Part shown: positions 45,027-49,314 of the stretch, piece after piece
Layout: every line of letters begins with the position of its first letter
How positions within the stretch are numbered: the first letter of the stretch is position 1
NCBI GenBank assembly: GCA_013001595.1
Contig: JABDMH010000125.1
Span: 1-49,314, forward strand
Length of the DNA stretch: 49,314 nucleotides
Reading direction: 5' to 3'
DNA from: Saprospiraceae bacterium
GTDB lineage: Bacteria; Bacteroidota; Bacteroidia; Chitinophagales; Saprospiraceae
Notes under the pieces: model-generated
Told to the model about the DNA's origin: nothing
Seen by the model: only the letters and a program-made list of their open reading frames with translations
Databases searched by the model: none
Made by a program: the position numbers and the translations under genes

Positions 45027-45623
45027 TTAGATATTCTTGGATTGAGATAGAAGAAAATCACCTTTGACTAGATAAGGATCAGATGCCGGAACGCGGCTGA
45101 TCGCATCGGAAGGACAAACCCTCCCAATAGCACATTCATTGCAATTTTTACACAAGTCATGTTTGATTTGTAGGTGGAGGGATCCATTTCCGAAAGAGGA
45201 ACATCCTTTGACACATTTGGAGCATCCGATACATAGGTCCTCGTTTATTACATATTCGAAGTAAGGTTCTTCAATGTATTTTCTTTCAATAGCGGACGTA
45301 GGACATAATTGGTTTTCAGCCCCTGTATTCAGATCATTGGCTCCAGGACTAAAAAAACCTCCACATAAATCACAATATCCGCACAAATCAAAAGCATGCA
45401 CGCATTTTACAGCTGAAGGTGTTAGTACACATTCATCCGCACAGCGGCCACATTGGTTGCATTTAAAAGGATCAATCTGCCAAACCCAGTCGTCAAATGT
45501 TGCTTTTTTGAGTGCGAGTCCACCGATTCCTCCTAAGGCCATGGCCAGGGATAAGCGCATGCTGCTATGTAGAAAATCTCTGCGGTTATTTAGGTTCATT
45601 CTTTCCATAGTATGGTTTGTCAT
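45027..45623 (-). CDS. Tat-exported four-cluster ferredoxin (NapG-like)
   Basis: 198 residues. A twin-arginine signal (NNRRDFL, Arg14-Arg15, then a hydrophobic stretch) shows the folded iron-sulfur protein is exported to the periplasm. Sixteen cysteines fit four [4Fe-4S] clusters: 55/58/61/65, 74/81/84/87 with 107, 131/134/137/141 and 158/161/164/170. It would accept electrons from the membrane partner encoded next and hand them to the beta-propeller proteins or a missing periplasmic reductase. ATG 45623 overlaps the upstream stop as ATGA. Confidence 0.9.
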   Translation of the reverse strand: MTNHTMERMNLNNRRDFLHSSMRLSLAMALGGIGGLALKKATFDDWVWQIDPFKCNQCGRCADECVLTPSAVKCVHAFDLCGYCDLCGGFFSPGANDLNTGAENQLCPTSAIERKYIEEPYFEYVINEDLCIGCSKCVKGCSSFGNGSLHLQIKHDLCKNCNECAIGRVCPSDAISRVPASDPYLVKGDFLLSQSKNI

Positions 45624-45832
45624 TTGTGGCCCTTCGAGTTAGGATTTCGGTAAGCTAGGGCCTGTGGTTTTTTACATCCTTTGGATTTCAAACACTGACT
45701 GCAAAAAGGCTGCTCACTACAAGTCGTCGATGGAGTAATTTCTCTTTCTAATATTAGATATCCACCGAGTGTGCACAGGAGCATCGTGGAAAACCACCTT
45801 CCGGATGTCTCTAGAAATTTCTTTCGGTTCAT
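45620..45832 (-). CDS. Tiny Cys-rich exported protein
   Basis: 70 residues. After MNRKKFLETSGRWF comes one hydrophobic helix that may be a signal anchor. Outside it, Cys38, Cys44, Cys47 and Cys53 are spaced C-x5-C-x2-C-x5-C, enough for an iron-sulfur cluster, a zinc site or two disulfides, and Cys20 lies inside the helix. I recognise no family. Both ends overlap neighbouring genes by ATGA junctions (stop overlap with the ferredoxin gene, start overlap with the NHL gene), which strongly supports that it is a real gene. It may be a small electron carrier or an assembly factor. Confidence 0.8.
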   Translation of the reverse strand: MNRKKFLETSGRWFSTMLLCTLGGYLILEREITPSTTCSEQPFCSQCLKSKGCKKPQALAYRNPNSKGHK

Positions 45833-46803
45833 ATACTTAATTTTTTTTCGAAAATCCGAACCATTTTTCGGTCTATATCCAGTGCATAAATCAATCCTTC
45901 AGGAGATACGGAAATGTCCGGTGCTTGTCCGTCTGTGACAAATTTCGTTGGTGGTGCCACGACACTAATCAATTCTCCTGAGGGTTTATGAATTTTTATT
46001 CGTACCAACTTTTGTTCACTTGTGACGAAGGATCCATCCGGCAAAATGGCTAGGTGAGCCGGATTACAACACCCAGAAAATCCATCGATATACGGCGAGG
46101 TGGCTTCCCAGTAGGTGCGCAATTGTCCGTCATCAGTGTAGTTTTCAATTGCGTGTCTTCCAGGATTTACGACCCATAGTTCTCCATCTGGATTAACAGC
46201 CAAGTCAAAATTGGGACTAGGCACGACAAATCCATGCAGGTCAGTATTACTGATTTTTCCCTTGATAATTCCAAGAATATTGCCGTTGCTTAAAGCATAC
46301 ACTACAACACATCGGTTGCCGGCGTCGGCGACAAAGAGGGTGGTGTCTTTCATAGCCAAGCCGGTGATAACCGCACTATCTCCTAATGACTCCCAGGTTT
46401 GCGAATGTTGCCCTTGCTGATCAAATACGGCAATGTAGTCCCGGAAGGCGATATAAATTAGGCCCTGGGGTGATGGGTAAATGCAATTAGGACCACCGGG
46501 CAAATCAACTTTGAGAAGTTGTTTACCTTCCAGGTCAATCACCTGAAAATACTGGTCAGCACCGATATATAATTTGTCTTCTAAAAATGATATAGATCTG
46601 GGAGTTTCGCAGTTTAAGCGGATATTGCGTGTTTCCTGATAGTGGATTAAAGTTGGATCAACCACACGGAATTCTTCCAGATTTAAAATGTAGGGATTAT
46701 TTTTCCCTGACTTTGAGCTGGTTGAATTAAAGTCAAAAACAATCAGGCCACAAATCAACATGGTTAGAATAGCCAGGAAAAAATATATTCCTTTTTGTTT
46801 CAT
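45829..46803 (-). CDS. NHL-repeat six-bladed beta-propeller protein
   Basis: 324 residues with an N-terminal hydrophobic anchor (FFLAILTMLICGLIVF). Repeats such as GPNCIYPSPQGLIYIAF, FVADAGNRCVVVY, FDLAVNPDGELWVVNPGRH, HLAILPDGSFVTSE and ISVSPEGLIYALD match the NHL pattern. NHL propellers bind partners and may orient them; no catalytic residues are apparent. Conserved Cys pairs (FSGCCNPAH) could make disulfides. Its position between the two PQQ-repeat proteins and the ferredoxins supports a scaffold role. Confidence 0.82.
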   Translation of the reverse strand: MKQKGIYFFLAILTMLICGLIVFDFNSTSSKSGKNNPYILNLEEFRVVDPTLIHYQETRNIRLNCETPRSISFLEDKLYIGADQYFQVIDLEGKQLLKVDLPGGPNCIYPSPQGLIYIAFRDYIAVFDQQGQHSQTWESLGDSAVITGLAMKDTTLFVADAGNRCVVVYALSNGNILGIIKGKISNTDLHGFVVPSPNFDLAVNPDGELWVVNPGRHAIENYTDDGQLRTYWEATSPYIDGFSGCCNPAHLAILPDGSFVTSEQKLVRIKIHKPSGELISVVAPPTKFVTDGQAPDISVSPEGLIYALDIDRKMVRIFEKKLSI

Positions 46804-46816
46804 AAATGGGTTTCTA

Positions 46817-48241
46817 TTAGGCCCGTAAATCGATACACATCATTTTTTTCGAATCTCTCAAAATCAAAAAACCATCGGCCAGAGCAAATGGTCCCCAGGA
46901 ATCGTGACCATCAAATAATTTATACTGATCCAATTGGGTGTATTGGCTTTTACTAACCCGTGCTATCGTCAATACGGCCTCATTGTCCAGAATATAGAAT
47001 TTGTCATCTGCCAAAATGTATGGTCCTAAACCAAACCGGTTTGTTGGCCCACTAGACCAGACAAATTGGTTGAAGTTACCTGGATCTACACATACAAACT
47101 GGTTGCGAAGAGGACCGGCATCTTTGGGCAATATGCTGTAAATATATCCGTCGTAAAAGATCGGTGTTTGCTGTTCGCTTGATAGACCATCTTTAGTATC
47201 ATAGTCTGTAATAACCTCAACACTGAAAGTCCCATTTCTTTCATGCATTTGCAGCACCATGCTTCCGGCCCCATAACCTGCTGCCAGGAATATTTTTCCA
47301 TCAGGCAGACAAACCGGAGAAGGTGCTACGACCGGATGATTCCATGCACTTGTTTGCCAAAGTATCTCACCTTTCCTTTCACCTTCTGCCCTAATACCTG
47401 CCGCCCCGCCAATGGCACTGTACACATACATTTTTACACCCCCAAATTCACAAGGCATGATGGAGGAATGCGACATTTTCCAACCCATTGCATTTGGTGT
47501 TTCCCAAAGGACTTCTCCACTTTGGCCATTTACACCAATCATCAGCGCTTTACCCCCGGTAGCTAAAATAGCTTCATCTCCATCCAGTAACGGACATTGA
47601 CCAGTATACCAGAAAGGGATTTCAGCCTCATAATCCCGCACAATATCCAGGCTCCAGAGTAGATTGCCACTATCTCGATCCAGACACATGACCTGGCATT
47701 TTGGTCCCATGGTCAATATATATTTGTCATTTACGGCAGGCACTGTGCGCGACATCCCGTGATTCCTTTTCATGTTTAAATGGTACCATCTCCTCCACAG
47801 CTCCTTTCCCGTCTTTAATTCAAAGCAACGCAGCATCTCAGATTTCTTCTCCTCGTCATAATCCAGTAAGTACACCGCTCCGTGATAAATAGCCGGCCCA
47901 GCATGGCCTTCTCCCAATTCCATGGTCCAGACAATCTTCGGATCAGATGGCCCGAACTTATCTATTAGTCTAATTTGGGATTTACTGATATTGTCTAAAT
48001 CAGCTCCTCGAAAGCGAGGCCAGTTTTCAGTGGGTGAGAAAATATTCTCTGAAAACCTTTCATAGAAGTTACCGATATTTATTTCCTCCATAGCAACCTC
48101 TGCATTGTTCCGGTTGTCCATGCCAGGTTGCCTTTGCTCAAATTGGTGAGTAGGATCATCAGTCAGCCACCAGAACATCAAGGAAATTATCCCGATCAGG
48201 GGTATGGTAAACAGGATTATGTTTTTATTTTCAACTTGCAT
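46817..48241 (-). CDS. Membrane-anchored PQQ-repeat beta-propeller protein
   Basis: About 474 residues, starting at ATG 48241, which gives a neat signal anchor (IILFTIPLIGIISLMFWWL). The longer frame from 48331 would overlap the neighbouring gene by 88 bases and lacks a signal. Motifs TGKELW, SGNLLW and SGEVLW mark PQQ-like blades. The sequence before the propeller contains NWPRFRGADLDNIS, a motif common in large planctomycete/Bacteroidota propeller proteins. It starts two bases after the upstream stop. Function: likely protein or ligand binding in the periplasm; no cofactor-binding residues are recognisable. Confidence 0.88.
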   Translation of the reverse strand: MQVENKNIILFTIPLIGIISLMFWWLTDDPTHQFEQRQPGMDNRNNAEVAMEEINIGNFYERFSENIFSPTENWPRFRGADLDNISKSQIRLIDKFGPSDPKIVWTMELGEGHAGPAIYHGAVYLLDYDEEKKSEMLRCFELKTGKELWRRWYHLNMKRNHGMSRTVPAVNDKYILTMGPKCQVMCLDRDSGNLLWSLDIVRDYEAEIPFWYTGQCPLLDGDEAILATGGKALMIGVNGQSGEVLWETPNAMGWKMSHSSIMPCEFGGVKMYVYSAIGGAAGIRAEGERKGEILWQTSAWNHPVVAPSPVCLPDGKIFLAAGYGAGSMVLQMHERNGTFSVEVITDYDTKDGLSSEQQTPIFYDGYIYSILPKDAGPLRNQFVCVDPGNFNQFVWSSGPTNRFGLGPYILADDKFYILDNEAVLTIARVSKSQYTQLDQYKLFDGHDSWGPFALADGFLILRDSKKMMCIDLRA

Positions 48242-48243
48242 GC

Positions 48244-49314
48244 TTAACCTGTTTCCACGATTCTGTAAACCATGAGTACATCGCCATGCCGGATAAAGAG
48301 TTTTCCATCGTAAATGGTAGGGTGGGCCCAATGTGGTCCACTGCCCAGATCTACTTTAAAAGAACTTATTACTTCAAATCGCTCGGGATTGGGTTTTACT
48401 AGAGCCACATGTCCGGACTTTTCTTCGTAGCAGTAAAGCATACCATCAGCGAAGATCACTGAGCCTTTATTATGCCATTCTTCCTCATATTTAACCTCTC
48501 CTGTCTCCCAATCCAGGCACACCCAGTTTCCTTGCCGGTTATTGCTCCAATTGGACCCATATATATGGCCCGCCACTAGCACAAAACCTCCATGGTGTGT
48601 GTCTAAGGTGTGATTAATCCATTTCTCCTGGATGGATGTGCCGGTTGGATCCAGTTTTAACATTACTGCAGGATAATCATATCCCATGGAAATAAAGATC
48701 TCATCATCTTTAACGATCGGTGTATTGGTTAATATCAGTGATTTGCGTTCGGACCAATCCGGTTGAAAGTACTTATAGACCCAGGATATGTCTCCAGTCT
48801 CCGGATCAACGGCAACGAGGTGTTCGCCCGTCATCGCCAGAATAAAGCGCAGATCTTTATATTCAAATAATACCGGTGATACGTAGGAGCGTGGAGCACT
48901 CAAAGTTTTCGTTTTCCAAACCAGCTCACCTGTATGCTTGTTAAGTGCGACAACAGTAGTTTTATTTCCTCCTGGCGAACAAATGACTTTATCATCCACA
49001 ATCAAGGGGGATTCCGCCACTCCCCATCGACCCCATTCTCCTTCAAAATCTTTATCAACGTTAACCGACCAGACTTTTCTTCCATCTCCCGCATCCAGGC
49101 ATACCAGTTCTCCAGTACCACTTACCAAATAAATCAGGTCTCCCTCGATCGTAGGCGTAGCGCGGGTATCCGGATAAGAATTTAGCCATGATCGCCCATA
49201 CGGAACTTGCCATTTAACCTTGCCCGAAAAATCAACTGCGGTGAGGTAATCCATGGTATCGATCATACCTGTGGCATAAATCGTTTGGTTAGCCACGATG
49301 ATCGACGAAAAACC
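48244..49314 (-). CDS. PQQ-repeat beta-propeller protein (5' end outside window)
   Basis: At least 356 residues, open to the right edge with no stop, so the true start lies beyond base 49314; the GTG at 49296 is not a start. Blade motifs VSGTGELVCLDAGDGRKVW, TGELVW, TGDISW and TGEVKY are visible, with HTLDTHHGGFVLVAGHIYGS between them. The stop is separated by only two bases from the next gene. The operon therefore continues upstream, and further members, perhaps including the catalytic reductase, may be there. Confidence 0.88.
   Translation of the reverse strand, partial: GFSSIIVANQTIYATGMIDTMDYLTAVDFSGKVKWQVPYGRSWLNSYPDTRATPTIEGDLIYLVSGTGELVCLDAGDGRKVWSVNVDKDFEGEWGRWGVAESPLIVDDKVICSPGGNKTTVVALNKHTGELVWKTKTLSAPRSYVSPVLFEYKDLRFILAMTGEHLVAVDPETGDISWVYKYFQPDWSERKSLILTNTPIVKDDEIFISMGYDYPAVMLKLDPTGTSIQEKWINHTLDTHHGGFVLVAGHIYGSNWSNNRQGNWVCLDWETGEVKYEEEWHNKGSVIFADGMLYCYEEKSGHVALVKPNPERFEVISSFKVDLGSGPHWAHPTIYDGKLFIRHGDVLMVYRIVETG

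Noticed and set aside
43734-45623. Periplasmic nitrate or nitrous oxide reductase operon
   Set aside because: NapG/NapH/NosR-like partners are present, but no NapA, NapB, NosZ or NosDFY gene is visible.
36876-49314. PQQ-dependent alcohol/methanol dehydrogenases
   Set aside because: The proteins have PQQ_2-type blade repeats, but I see no cofactor-binding or catalytic residues and no PQQ synthesis gene; they are better called PQQ-like propellers.

Overview
The window looks like chromosomal DNA of a free-living, carbohydrate-degrading Bacteroidota (marine or soil Saprospiria/Cytophagia-like). The pointers are a GH92 enzyme, several secreted sugar-active proteins with signal peptides but little Shine-Dalgarno sequence, a Bacteroidota-type promoter box (TAACTTTG) before the tRNAs, and a decayed Y_Y_Y/HTH hybrid regulator. 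No rRNA, CRISPR array or phage module is visible.

Region 1 (1-22.0 kb, almost all on the plus strand) is a polysaccharide/uronate catabolic cluster. It holds a GH92 alpha-mannosidase (cut by the left edge), an (alpha/alpha)6 glycosidase-like protein, a Tat-exported sugar isomerase-like TIM barrel, a heparinase II/III-like lipoprotein lyase, a secreted jacalin-like lectin, a split transketolase, a zinc alcohol dehydrogenase, an SDR, a secreted FG-GAP/VCBS protein, a large unknown secreted protein, a CE15 glucuronoyl esterase and an SMP-30-type lactonase. The exported enzymes would cut and de-esterify a uronic-acid-containing glycan. The four-gene transketolase/dehydrogenase run would process the released sugar in the cytoplasm. 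No SusC/SusD pair is present. The cluster is interrupted by a five-unit composite repeat array (7.6-8.4 kb) and an ABC-permease relic.

Region 2 (22.0-28.0 kb) starts with tRNA-Val and tRNA-Pro and a large nested inverted repeat, then becomes a gene graveyard. It has one intact SnoaL-like gene, plus remnants of a glycosidase, an FG-GAP lipoprotein, an IS3-type transposase, a Y_Y_Y/HTH regulator and a GH17 glucanase, and two copies of a hairpin-bearing intergenic element.

Region 3 (28.0-31.3 kb, plus strand) is a compact three-gene operon: a NifS-like cysteine desulfurase, a 521-aa protein that joins an unrecognised cysteine-containing region to a membrane-anchored ArsF-like thioredoxin domain, and an ArsG/CcdA-like membrane protein with paired intramembrane cysteines.

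Region 4 (31.5-49.3 kb, all minus strand, running off the right edge) is a long, tightly coupled operon of at least twelve genes. It encodes four PQQ-repeat beta-propellers, an NHL propeller, a tiny Cys-rich protein, a Tat-exported four-cluster ferredoxin, a NosR/NapH-like membrane iron-sulfur protein, a NuoE-NuoF-ferredoxin fusion, a NuoG/GltD-like flavoprotein whose pyridine-nucleotide domain is missing, a GT4 glycosyltransferase and a LolDE/MacB-like ABC exporter. I read it as an electron-transfer system that takes electrons from NAD(P)H at the NuoF-like subunit and passes them through iron-sulfur wires to the periplasm. Its final acceptor is unknown and may be encoded beyond the right edge. 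Together with region 3 it is the best candidate here for an undescribed system.
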